A stretch of 64,000 nucleotides of DNA, taken from assembly GCA_937930305.1 (NCBI GenBank), contig CALGLE010000007.1:1-64000 (forward strand). Reading direction: 5' to 3'. Of this stretch, positions 55,659 through 63,707 are shown in pieces (within the stretch, counting starts at the first letter, position 1; each line of letters begins with the position of its first letter). The translations under genes and the position numbers were made by a program. Below the pieces are notes generated by a model. That model did not search any database. It saw only the letters and a program-made list of their open reading frames with translations, and had not been told where the DNA came from. This DNA comes from an uncultured Granulosicoccaceae bacterium (GTDB taxonomy: Bacteria > Pseudomonadota > Gammaproteobacteria > Granulosicoccales > Granulosicoccaceae).

Positions 55659-56300
55659 TCATAAATAGGCAACCTTACCCAGCGATGCATTGCTGTTTTC
55701 AGTTAATTTGCAACCTGCTGCGCTGGGTTCATTCGCTACCACATCACTGGGGCGATGGTATTGCGCTGAGACCGTGCCGATGCGAATACCAAACTTTTTC
55801 ACATGGGTGAAATTGTGCAACCTTCCGTCGGGCTGCAAGAACATGAAATCGTCCATCGTTAGTTGCCAAGACCTTTTCGAATCGATCTGCACTTTCATCA
55901 CGTATTGCATATTCAGTGATGCGCCACTAACCAAACCTTTCGCCTCACCAACCAAAGAGTCCGACACGGCACGAAATTCCCCAGTATCCGACACGCTCAC
56001 CGTCCAGGTGCGTGTCTCCTGCATCCCATCACTGTAGAACAATGCCTCATCCAAAACGAGCTTCCCGTCATCGGTGACGGTGCCAAAGAAATCACCACAG
56101 AAGTGACGACGCACGTTACCAAATCGATCGGTGAACCAACCCGACACCTTGCGGTGACCTTCAAAATAGGACACAAAGTCGAATGTGGGTTCGTTAGCAT
56201 TTGGAATGACTGGGCTCATGCTAGCGCATCCAATGGTGAGAGCTGAGAGCAAGGCAGCGCAACTGAACTTGAGATTTTTGAACACATTGATGCGTTTCAT
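55659..56300 (-). CDS. DUF3833 family lipoprotein
   Basis: A 213-residue lipoprotein (lipobox TIGC near residue 25). The mature protein has DUF3833 phrases: FEGHRKVSGWFTDRFGNVRRHF, LDEALFYSDGMQETRTWTV, LTMDDFMFLQPDG and FGIRIGTV. The fold is probably a lipocalin-like barrel at the envelope. It has its own ECF-type promoter at 56320-56345, 131 bases downstream of the CFA-synthase-like gene, so it belongs to the same regulon. Confidence 0.87.
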   Translation of the reverse strand: MKRINVFKNLKFSCAALLSALTIGCASMSPVIPNANEPTFDFVSYFEGHRKVSGWFTDRFGNVRRHFCGDFFGTVTDDGKLVLDEALFYSDGMQETRTWTVSVSDTGEFRAVSDSLVGEAKGLVSGASLNMQYVMKVQIDSKRSWQLTMDDFMFLQPDGRLHNFTHVKKFGIRIGTVSAQYHRPSDVVANEPSAAGCKLTENSNASLGKVAYL

Positions 56301-56319
56301 TAGCTTTCGATGATCTCCT

Positions 56320-56345
56320 TACGCACGACGAAAGCCGAGAGATCA
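56320..56345 (-). promoter_or_regulatory. RpoE-ChrR type promoter before the DUF3833 gene
   Basis: On the minus strand TGATCT (56345-56340), 16 bases, then CGTA (56323-56320). The motif lies 20 bases before the ATG at 56300. It matches the two motifs in the sigma-factor divergent region in spacing and core. Confidence 0.72.
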
Positions 56346-56431
56346 ACGCAATAACAAAATTTAACCTCAAAACTAGAACTGGCTCTGATTCGGAGTGCAT
56401 TCGATTTAACTTCCATCCACATCTATGGTGC

Positions 56432-57688
56432 TTAGTTGCGCTTTACTAGTTTTAATAGCCCCACATCGGTGGTGCCAAAAGTAAATCCTGTCTCGCAATA
56501 CATTAAGTAGTAGCGCCACATTCGTAAAAATCGTTCATCAAACCCTTCAGATTCGATGCTGCGCTGCACCGCCTCGAATCGCTGCCTCCAGTCGAACAGA
56601 GTGCGAGCGTAGCTTTCTCCAAACCAATGAGATTGCTCAATTTCAAACCCGGCTTTGTTTGCCAATTTGGCAAGATGAGTGCGCGTAGGCAACATGCCAC
56701 CTGGGAAGATATAGCGTTGAATGAAATCGGGTTGCTTTCGGTATTTTTCAAACCGTGACTCATCGATTGTAATCACCTGAAGTACCGCCGAGCCCTCTTT
56801 TTTCAGCAGTCGTTGCAGCTGCTGAAAATACGTTTCCCAATATTGTTCACCCACCGCCTCAAACATTTCGATTGACATGATGTGGTCATAAGAGCTATCG
56901 ACTTCTCGATAGTCTTGGTGTCGAAACGTCGTCATCCCATAACCCGCGTCACCACTTAAGCGGTTGTGTTTTACTGCAAACGCCAATTGTTCACTGGATA
57001 AAGAGATGCCTTCAACATTCACACGAGCATGGGTTGCGATGTAGTTTGCCAATGCACCCCAGCCACAACCCACTTCCAACACCGAACTGCCTTGCTCCGG
57101 CTGCATCATTTCAAGCACTTTCGCCATTTTGTTTTTCTGGGCGGTGGCTAAAGTGTCTGAATCGCAGTGATACAAACCCGATGAATAATTCATACTCTCA
57201 TCCAACCAAAGTTTGTAAAAATTGTTTCCCAGATCGTAGTGGTAGGCAATGTTTCGTTGGCTACCCGCTTTCGAATTGCGGTTCTGCCAGTGTTTAAAAA
57301 ACCGGCTGACACGACTGCGAAACGATCCAGCAATCGCAGGATGTACGGAAGCCTCATTGCGCATGATGAGATGAAAGAGATTGTGCAAACTGTCTGTAGA
57401 CCATTCTCCGTCCATAAAACTTTCAGCGAAGCCAACGGTGCCGCTGGTTGCCAACTGACGTATGGGCTGCAAACTATGTAGCGTCACTGATGCGTTCTGG
57501 CTAGCCACCTCGCTTTTCGTTCCGTGATAAGTGGTGGTGCCGCCGGGCCAAGTTAAAGCCAGTTGCCCATCGGAGACACCCGCTAAGAACGAATCAAAGC
57601 GTTTAGCAATAAAATTGCCCATGGCGTTTTTTAACCCAGCGACCGGGTTAAGAATCTCTGTGGCGCTATTATTTTGAAAATCAGACAT
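56432..57688 (-). CDS. cyclopropane-fatty-acid-synthase-like methyltransferase
   Basis: A 418-residue SAM-dependent enzyme of the CFA synthase family. Motif I is VLEVGCGWGALANYIA near residue 203. Family phrases are NIAYHYDLGNNFYKLWLDESMNYSSG, SIEMFEAVGEQYWETYF and FIQRYIFPGGMLPTRTHL. It methylates double bonds in phospholipid acyl chains. In the alphaproteobacterial furan-fatty-acid (Ufa) pathway a relative adds the methyl branch, so it could be either. It is the third gene of the FAD oxidoreductase-DUF1365-CFA operon. Confidence 0.92.
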   Translation of the reverse strand: MSDFQNNSATEILNPVAGLKNAMGNFIAKRFDSFLAGVSDGQLALTWPGGTTTYHGTKSEVASQNASVTLHSLQPIRQLATSGTVGFAESFMDGEWSTDSLHNLFHLIMRNEASVHPAIAGSFRSRVSRFFKHWQNRNSKAGSQRNIAYHYDLGNNFYKLWLDESMNYSSGLYHCDSDTLATAQKNKMAKVLEMMQPEQGSSVLEVGCGWGALANYIATHARVNVEGISLSSEQLAFAVKHNRLSGDAGYGMTTFRHQDYREVDSSYDHIMSIEMFEAVGEQYWETYFQQLQRLLKKEGSAVLQVITIDESRFEKYRKQPDFIQRYIFPGGMLPTRTHLAKLANKAGFEIEQSHWFGESYARTLFDWRQRFEAVQRSIESEGFDERFLRMWRYYLMYCETGFTFGTTDVGLLKLVKRN

Positions 57689-57705
57689 GTTTATTCAGCT
57701 TATTG

Positions 57706-58461
57706 TCACAGGGGACGTGTTGTATTTTTAGGCACATGGGAGAACCACGGCACTCTTTTAATCCATAAGCGCAGGGCTTCCCAGTGGATTCCTACGACAA
57801 CTTTCAAACTCAGCAAAGGCATTTTCACAACTTGCGTGGCCAAAGCGGTGGCTGTCAATATTTTTTGTCTGGCCACATAACTGGCAGTAAGCACCAAGCC
57901 ATCGCCATCGTGCAAACGAATAACAACCACTTGCTTCTCATTGGGTACGTTTAGACGAAAGAAATAGTGCATATCCATATGTGCAAAAGGCGACACAAAC
58001 AAAGCCTTACTCGTCGTTTGATGAATAATTTTTGTGTCCCGATTAACCGGCAAAACGTAAATATAACGCTCACCAAACGTGTTGTGTACCTCATGCACCA
58101 CCGCGAACACGCTACCGTCTTTTCGATAACAGTAATACAAGCTAAGTGGGTTAAACGCATATCCGAACAATCTTGGATAACACGATAAGAATATCTTATC
58201 TGGGCGTTCATCCATGCCATTTGCCGTCAGAGCCTGTTCAACACCGGCTCTAAGTCCTGCCGACTCATCCAACCCAAAGTCTTTGTCGTGAACACTTACA
58301 ACATTGAACCCATTCCAAGAAAATCCTCGCAGTTTGGCTTGCAAATGCGGCAATTCATCCAAGTCGATCAACAAGGAGAACACGCGGTACTCTAATTGAT
58401 GCACAGCTGGGCGCACGCGTCGATGAAGCACCTTGCCGATGTATAGACGTGAATTAAACAT
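57706..58461 (-). CDS. DUF1365 family protein
   Basis: A 251-residue protein with the full DUF1365 pattern: SRLYIGKVLHRRVRPAVHQLEYRVFSLLIDLDEL at the N-terminus (in parts), FLSCYPRLFGYAFNPLSLYYCY in the middle, VHNTFGERYIYVLP, and FVSPFAHMDMHYFF. The family accompanies CFA-like enzymes and FAD oxidoreductases in ChrR regulons; a role in furan or cyclopropane fatty-acid formation is proposed. The ATG shares one base with the FAD gene stop. Confidence 0.92.
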   Translation of the reverse strand: MFNSRLYIGKVLHRRVRPAVHQLEYRVFSLLIDLDELPHLQAKLRGFSWNGFNVVSVHDKDFGLDESAGLRAGVEQALTANGMDERPDKIFLSCYPRLFGYAFNPLSLYYCYRKDGSVFAVVHEVHNTFGERYIYVLPVNRDTKIIHQTTSKALFVSPFAHMDMHYFFRLNVPNEKQVVVIRLHDGDGLVLTASYVARQKILTATALATQVVKMPLLSLKVVVGIHWEALRLWIKRVPWFSHVPKNTTRPL

Positions 58462-59825
58462 TACGCAGCGTTTTGATCCTTGGATTCATGGTCGTGTACA
58501 ACGATCCGATCCGATGGGTGCTCCAGCGACCAAGGCCGGCTCACCTGCCCTAACTGCTCAGCCACTGCAAAACCCGCCTGCACCGCATCCTCGTGGAAAC
58601 CTGCACCAAAATACGCCCCACAAAACCAAGTATTTTGAACACCCTGCAGTGACCACAAATCTTGCTGTGCCTGCCATGTTTGCGCGTTGAATATCGGATG
58701 TTCATAAACGGATGAGCGGATGACAGAGTCTGACTTCGGGGACACACCAGGGTTCAGTGACACAAAATAATCTCTTTCGCTGGGCAGATTTTGCAAGCGG
58801 TTCATCCAATAGCTTACCGATACACGTGCGGTGTCATCGTTTTCTTGTTCTACATAATTCCAGCTACACCACGCCCGCTTACGTTTTGGCATCAGTGATG
58901 TATCGGTGTGCAGAACCGCCAGATTAGTATCGTATTCGAAAGCACCCAGCAATGCCCTCTCGGCAACGAATGCATCGTCCAATAAACTCAGCGCCGTATC
59001 GGCGTGAGTCGCGATAACGACGTGATCAGCTTTGATGTGCTCGCCATTGGCTAAGGTGATCATCACGTGATCGTGTTGTCGACTCACTGCAGTTGCGCCA
59101 GAACCCGAATGAATTGTGCAACCATTGTGTTCTAACGCCTCCCGAGCCGCTTGCACATAACGATGACTGCCGCCACTGACCGTGCGCCATTGCGGCCGAT
59201 CTTTTAGTTTGAGCAAGCCATGGTTGTCGCAAAAGCGAATAAAGGCAGCGGCAGGATAATTCAACATATTGTTTCGAGAGGTGGACCAAACCGCGGCACC
59301 AAACGGCATTAAGTGATCATCAATGAAGGCATTCGAATACCCCTCAGCGTTGAGGTACTCACCCAGCGATTGGGAGGAGTTGGTGGGGATTTGCCGAGGC
59401 GCTTCGCGGTAGAAGCGCAACAGATCTTTCAGCATCTGCCAAAAGCGCTTTTTCAACAAAACCGAGGGCTGCGCCAATAAACCCAAGGGCGGCCCACCTG
59501 CATATTCAAACCCGCCAGCATCTCGAGACACCGCGAATGACATGTCGCTGGTTTCGGTTGCCACCCCCATGGCCTCAAACCAAGCCACTAAATTCGGGTA
59601 ATTCAGTTCGTTGTAAACAATGAAGCCAGTATCCACGCACAAGCCTGCCGCGCCTGAATCGCCATCAACGACTGCGGTATGTGCATGCCCACCAAGCCGC
59701 GATTCCTGCTCTATTAACGTGACTTGATGCGACTGGCTGAGCAGCCAAGAGGCCGACAGGCCGGCCGCTCCAGCACCAATGACCGCGATGTGCACAGGCG
59801 TAACTTCAGATCTCAATTTGGCCAC
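58461..59825 (-). CDS. FAD/NAD(P)-dependent oxidoreductase (amine-oxidase-like)
   Basis: A 454-residue flavoprotein. The FAD-binding motif is IAVIGAGAAGLSASWLL near residue 13, followed by the GG-doublet in LGGHAHT. The C-terminal FCGAYFGAGFHEDAVQAG closes the FAD site. Relatives sit with CFA synthase and DUF1365 and may desaturate or oxidise acyl chains. The start is uncertain: GTG 59825 lies too close to AAAGG, whereas TTG 59816 is better spaced. It is the first gene after the minus-strand ECF promoter at 59855-59880. Confidence 0.9.
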   Translation of the reverse strand: MAKLRSEVTPVHIAVIGAGAAGLSASWLLSQSHQVTLIEQESRLGGHAHTAVVDGDSGAAGLCVDTGFIVYNELNYPNLVAWFEAMGVATETSDMSFAVSRDAGGFEYAGGPPLGLLAQPSVLLKKRFWQMLKDLLRFYREAPRQIPTNSSQSLGEYLNAEGYSNAFIDDHLMPFGAAVWSTSRNNMLNYPAAAFIRFCDNHGLLKLKDRPQWRTVSGGSHRYVQAAREALEHNGCTIHSGSGATAVSRQHDHVMITLANGEHIKADHVVIATHADTALSLLDDAFVAERALLGAFEYDTNLAVLHTDTSLMPKRKRAWCSWNYVEQENDDTARVSVSYWMNRLQNLPSERDYFVSLNPGVSPKSDSVIRSSVYEHPIFNAQTWQAQQDLWSLQGVQNTWFCGAYFGAGFHEDAVQAGFAVAEQLGQVSRPWSLEHPSDRIVVHDHESKDQNAA

Positions 59826-59854
59826 CTTTCTAAACCGATTCTCTACCGCCGTGA

Positions 59855-59880
59855 TACGCTTGAGAACAACCAGCGGATCA
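59855..59880 (-). promoter_or_regulatory. RpoE-ChrR type promoter for the FAD-DUF1365-CFA operon
   Basis: On the minus strand TGATCC (59880-59875), 16 bases, CGTA (59858-59855). The predicted start lies about 20 bases before the FAD oxidoreductase gene. It is the best match to the motif in the window. Confidence 0.78.
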
Positions 59881-59895
59881 GGCCAATATTGAATC

Positions 59896-59921
59896 TGATC
59901 TGATTAAACCCGTGCTCCGTA
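59896..59921 (+). promoter_or_regulatory. RpoE-ChrR type promoter for sigma and anti-sigma genes (autoregulation)
   Basis: TGATCT (59896-59901), 16 bases, CGTA (59918-59921) followed by AC. It lies back to back with the minus-strand promoter in a 105-bp gap. Transcription would start near 59929, at or just before ATG 59931. Confidence 0.75.
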
Positions 59922-59930
59922 ACCCATCAC

Positions 59931-60569
59931 ATGATGGAAGTGAATCGACAATTGGCTAAGCAGCCCCCGCACAGCCTCGAAGTGAAGCCATCCGTAGACC
60001 CTGCCTCGCAAAAAGAGCAGATGCGGGAGAACTTAACGCTGATTGGGAAATATCGTGACGAACAAGCTTTCGCGGACATCTATGCTTATTTCGCAGGTCG
60101 CGTGAAGTCTTTTTTGATCGGTAAAGGCATGAACGAAGACTCGGCTGAAGAGCTGATGCAAGAGATCATGCTCATCATCTGGCGCCGCGCCGAAAGCTAC
60201 GACCGAACCAAGGCCGCAGCGAGCACATGGATCTTTACAATCGCCAGAAACCGTCACATCGATTTTCTGCGAGGCAATAATCGCATCGAAGTTGAGCTGG
60301 ACGATGAAATTCTGGAACTAGAAACCACGGAACGCGACGTACAGGAAAAACACGTCGATGACGGGCACGCAGCTGATCGATTGGCGCGAGCTTTGGATAA
60401 GCTTCCTCAAGAACAAAGACAGGTAATGCATCTGTCCTACTTCCGCGGTCAATCCCACGGCGCAATTGCCCGTTGGTTGGATTTGCCAATTGGTACCGTT
60501 AAATCAAGAATCCGACTGGCCATGCAAGCCGTACGAACACAGCTACTAGCCGAAGACTTCGAACATTGA
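59931..60569 (+). CDS. rpoE: ECF sigma factor, RpoE-ChrR (ECF11) type
   Basis: A 212-residue ECF sigma factor. Region 2 is around EELMQEIMLIIWRRAESYD and STWIFTIARNRHIDFLRG; region 4 is LPQEQRQVMHLSYFRGQSHGAIA to LPIGTVKSRIRLAMQAVR. Sequence and the ChrR partner place it with the singlet-oxygen sigma of Rhodobacter. The predicted start of transcription coincides with ATG 59931, so either the mRNA is leaderless or translation begins at the internal ATG 60021 (MRENLTLIGKYRDEQAF), where the conserved part starts. It overlaps the anti-sigma gene region. Confidence 0.93.
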   Translation: MMEVNRQLAKQPPHSLEVKPSVDPASQKEQMRENLTLIGKYRDEQAFADIYAYFAGRVKSFLIGKGMNEDSAEELMQEIMLIIWRRAESYDRTKAAASTWIFTIARNRHIDFLRGNNRIEVELDDEILELETTERDVQEKHVDDGHAADRLARALDKLPQEQRQVMHLSYFRGQSHGAIARWLDLPIGTVKSRIRLAMQAVRTQLLAEDFEH

Positions 60570-60604
60570 ATTTAAATACTGCACATAACCCGGGTAGAGT
60601 CCCA

Positions 60605-61258
60605 GTGACGGTTTCACACCACCTTAGCGATGAGACATTGCTCGACTACGCCAACGGCGCGTTATCAGCATGTATGGAAACGCTGGTCGCTTGCCACTTA
60701 ACGGTTTGCCCTCATTGCCGTGGACGCAATGATTTGGCTGATGATGTGGGCGGTCAACTTCTCGCAGCACACGAGCCTGTTGCCCCCCATTTAAGTGCTG
60801 TCCAATTGCTGGACAAAGCGCGCTCAAAACCTAACATCAGCGTGTCGAAGCCGCCGCAACAGATCGGTGATGCATCCGTGCCTCGTCCCTTGGGTCGTTT
60901 GCTACCCGGTCCCATCGAATCGCTGGAATGGCGCAGTATGGCGCCTGGCGTTAAACAATTTACGTTAAGCGAGCAACCTCGCAAAGACGGTGCATTCAAA
61001 CTGTTGCGTTTAGAGCCCGGGGTGACACTCAGCCAGCACACTCATAATGAACGCGAGCTTACCTACGTTGTCCGTGGCTCCTATCGAGATGAAATTGGGC
61101 ATTTTCGAGCCGGTGATATTGCCGACCTCGATAACCACGTCGAGCATTGCCCTGTTGTGAATGAAGACGAGGTTTGCATTGCGCTAATTGCAACCGATGC
61201 ACCCGTAAAATACACCACGATGCTCGGTAAAATCATGCAACCGTTCGTCGGAATATAA
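60605..61258 (+). CDS. chrR: ChrR family zinc anti-sigma factor with cupin domain
   Basis: A 217-residue protein that would hold the sigma factor inactive until oxidative signals arrive. With the GTG start at 60605 the N-terminal zinc ligands fall at His6, His31, Cys35 and Cys38, the same numbers I recall for Rhodobacter ChrR. The C-terminal cupin ligands follow at His145, His147, Glu151 and His181, offset by four. An alternative TTG at 60566 overlaps the sigma stop (TTGA) and adds 13 residues. The DUF4442 gene follows 10 bases later. Confidence 0.93.
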   Translation: MTVSHHLSDETLLDYANGALSACMETLVACHLTVCPHCRGRNDLADDVGGQLLAAHEPVAPHLSAVQLLDKARSKPNISVSKPPQQIGDASVPRPLGRLLPGPIESLEWRSMAPGVKQFTLSEQPRKDGAFKLLRLEPGVTLSQHTHNERELTYVVRGSYRDEIGHFRAGDIADLDNHVEHCPVVNEDEVCIALIATDAPVKYTTMLGKIMQPFVGI

Positions 61259-61268
61259 GCACCCCTAA

Positions 61269-61745
61269 ATGACAGCACCTTCTGTTGGTGAGCGTATGCT
61301 TTCCACCTGGGCACGGCTTTCCCCGTTGCCTGCAGGAAAATGGATGTTCAGTCGGGTGCTCGGATTCACCATCCCCTACACCGGATCCACCGGCGCATAC
61401 GTGGAGCATTTAGAGCCAGGTCATGCGCGCGTGCGGCTTAAAGACCGGCGCCGTGTTCGCAATCACTTACGTTCTGTCCACGCCATCGCCTTAGCCAATG
61501 TGGCTGAACTCTCAACCGGCTTGGCCGTTCTATCAGGTATGCCACCCGGCTACAACGGGATTCTCATTGGCTTGAACGTAGAATATTCAAAAAAAGCACG
61601 AGGTGAGCTTTTGGCCGAATGCCAATGCACAGTGCCCTCGTTTGAAGAACGCACTGAAATTCCCGTACAAACAACCATCAAAGACGCGTCAGGTGATGTG
61701 GTTACCACAGCCACGGCGCGCTGGCTGATTGGCCCACAAAACTAA
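61269..61745 (+). CDS. DUF4442 hotdog-fold protein
   Basis: A 158-residue protein of the DUF4442 group, related to hotdog thioesterases. Family phrases are GAYVEHLEPGHARVRLKDRRRVRNHLRSVHAIALANVAEL and GILIGLNVEYSKKARGELLAEC. Such proteins may hydrolyse or bind acyl-CoA. It is in line with sigma and chrR and so is probably autoregulated with them, consistent with a lipid theme. Confidence 0.85.
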   Translation: MTAPSVGERMLSTWARLSPLPAGKWMFSRVLGFTIPYTGSTGAYVEHLEPGHARVRLKDRRRVRNHLRSVHAIALANVAELSTGLAVLSGMPPGYNGILIGLNVEYSKKARGELLAECQCTVPSFEERTEIPVQTTIKDASGDVVTTATARWLIGPQN

Positions 61746-61750
61746 GCCAA

Positions 61751-62830
61751 TTAAGCTTTTCGGTAACTACCGTCTAATACGGACTGCCACCACCGCTCAT
61801 TGTTTAGGTACCAATCCACGGTACGTTCAATGCCCACTTCGAAAGTAACGGCAGGCTCATACCCGAGTTCTTCTCGAATGAACGTGGTGTCAATAGCGTA
61901 GCGAAAATCATGACCGGCTCTATCGGTTACATATTCAATAAGCGTTGAACAGGCTTGTCCTTTTGCGGCAGGACAATCCGGATAGTTCGTGTGCAGTGAG
62001 ATGTTGGCAGCGAAACGCTTATCCATTAGTTCACACAATAGATTAACGATATCAATATTGGCCCATTCATTCACTCCACCAATATTATAAGTTTCTCCAA
62101 TCTGCCCTTTTTGCAGTACCAGTTCAATCCCGCGCGCGTGATCTTCTACGTACAACCAATCTCGAATATTTTTTCCATCACCATAAATCGGCAACCCTTT
62201 GCCGTGAAGAATATTAATTATCGTGAGCGGTATTAATTTTTCGGGAAAATGATAAGGCCCATAATTATTAGAACAATTGCTGGTGGTGACGTTTAAGCCA
62301 TAGGTGTGATGATAGGCGCGAACCAGAAAATCAGAACTGGCTTTACTTGCTGAATAAGGGGAATTCGGGGCATAGGGTGTTTTTTCCGTAAACGCAGGAT
62401 CTTCCGCGCTTAAAGTGCCATACACTTCATCGGTAGAAACATGATGAAATCGATGCGCATCCAGGGCTTGCGCTTCCACTTGCCATACTTGACGGGCGGC
62501 TTTTAATAGACTGTGTGTTCCCAGCACGTTGGCTTCAATAAACACATCAGGGCCTTCGATTGAGCGATCAACGTGACTTTCAGCAGCAAAGTGAACCACA
62601 GTATTTAACTGATGCTCGCGCAACAATTCCATCACGCGATCTGTGTTGTTGATGTCCACCCGTTCTAGTAAGCAGGATTTATCCAGCAAGCCATCTAAAT
62701 TGTGCGGGTTTCCGGCATAGGTGAGTGAGTCAACCACCACGATGTGATCATTCGGGTGTTGCTGGAGCCAATAACGAACGAAATTGGCACCAATAAAACC
62801 GGCAGCGCCAGTGACCAGTAGTCGACTCAT
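61751..62830 (-). CDS. rfbB: dTDP-glucose 4,6-dehydratase
   Basis: A 359-residue extended SDR that converts dTDP-glucose to dTDP-4-keto-6-deoxyglucose. The NAD motif is VTGAAGFIGANFVRYW, the active-site triad includes STDEVYG and YSASKASSDFLVRAY, and the ending VDWYLNN is typical. I start at ATG 62830 with AGGA upstream; longer frames run into rfbD. It overlaps rfbD by 4 bases. Gene order here is rfbC-rfbD-rfbB, reading right to left. Confidence 0.96.
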   Translation of the reverse strand: MSRLLVTGAAGFIGANFVRYWLQQHPNDHIVVVDSLTYAGNPHNLDGLLDKSCLLERVDINNTDRVMELLREHQLNTVVHFAAESHVDRSIEGPDVFIEANVLGTHSLLKAARQVWQVEAQALDAHRFHHVSTDEVYGTLSAEDPAFTEKTPYAPNSPYSASKASSDFLVRAYHHTYGLNVTTSNCSNNYGPYHFPEKLIPLTIINILHGKGLPIYGDGKNIRDWLYVEDHARGIELVLQKGQIGETYNIGGVNEWANIDIVNLLCELMDKRFAANISLHTNYPDCPAAKGQACSTLIEYVTDRAGHDFRYAIDTTFIREELGYEPAVTFEVGIERTVDWYLNNERWWQSVLDGSYRKA

Positions 62831-63699
62831 GAGAGTTCCTGCAACATTAAACGAAGATCTTCGCGCCAATGTGGCGCGCGTAAGCCAAATGCATCCCAAG
62901 TTTTGCTTAGCTCCAGCACGCTGTAGCTGGGCCTCACTGCGGGTGTGGGGTATTGATCGGTGCGTAAGGGGTTCACGATGACGTCTTTTTCAATCAGCCC
63001 CATGGCTTTACCTTCTTCAGCAATGGCCACCGCAAAATCATACCAACTGCAAGCCCCCGCACCGGTCCAATGCCAAATACCGGGCACCGCGCGATCGGTG
63101 GTTTGCCACATCGCTGTAGCAAGACTCTTAGCCCAAGTAGGCGTGCCGATTTGATCAGCTATCACACCCACCTCACCGCGTTCATTCATTAGTCGCAGCA
63201 TGGTTTTCACAAAATTATTGCCGTTCGAGGAATACACCCAAGCGGTTCTGATGACAGTGCCAGTCTGCGGCAAGGTGTTCAAAACGATTTGTTCAGCCGC
63301 CTGTTTTGTTTTCCCATACACGCTGATGGGAGCGGTGGGTGAATCAATGGAAAACGGCTGCCCATTGCTTTGACCAAAAACAAAATCGGTGGAGATTTGT
63401 ATCAGTTTCGCCTGCACACCCCTTGCCGCTTCAGCCAAAGTTTGCACAGCTTTCGTGTTAACTGCATGCGCGTTATCAGGATCCGTTTCTGCTTTGTCCA
63501 CCCCCGTATAAGCCGCTGCATTGAAAATAACATCCGGCTTATGCGTGGCGATAAAGTTTGTGACTGCCTGCGTATCGGTAATATCCAACCGGGCACTTGA
63601 TGCTGTGCTAGTATCCAAAATCGTGGCATGAGCCGGCGCGGTTCTAAGCAGCTCATACACCAATTGCCCACGGCTGCTTCCTGTTATCAGAACGTTCAT
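62827..63699 (-). CDS. rfbD: dTDP-4-dehydrorhamnose reductase
   Basis: A 290-residue SDR that makes dTDP-L-rhamnose in the final step. Motifs are ITGSSRGQLVYEL, IFNAAAYTGVDKAETD, ISTDFVFGQSNGQPF and YGKTKQAAEQIV. The product feeds O-antigen or exopolysaccharide synthesis. Overlaps rfbB (ATGA) and lies 8 bases downstream of rfbC. Confidence 0.95.
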   Translation of the reverse strand: MNVLITGSSRGQLVYELLRTAPAHATILDTSTASSARLDITDTQAVTNFIATHKPDVIFNAAAYTGVDKAETDPDNAHAVNTKAVQTLAEAARGVQAKLIQISTDFVFGQSNGQPFSIDSPTAPISVYGKTKQAAEQIVLNTLPQTGTVIRTAWVYSSNGNNFVKTMLRLMNERGEVGVIADQIGTPTWAKSLATAMWQTTDRAVPGIWHWTGAGACSWYDFAVAIAEEGKAMGLIEKDVIVNPLRTDQYPTPAVRPSYSVLELSKTWDAFGLRAPHWREDLRLMLQELS

Positions 63700-63707
63700 G
63701 CTAGCCC

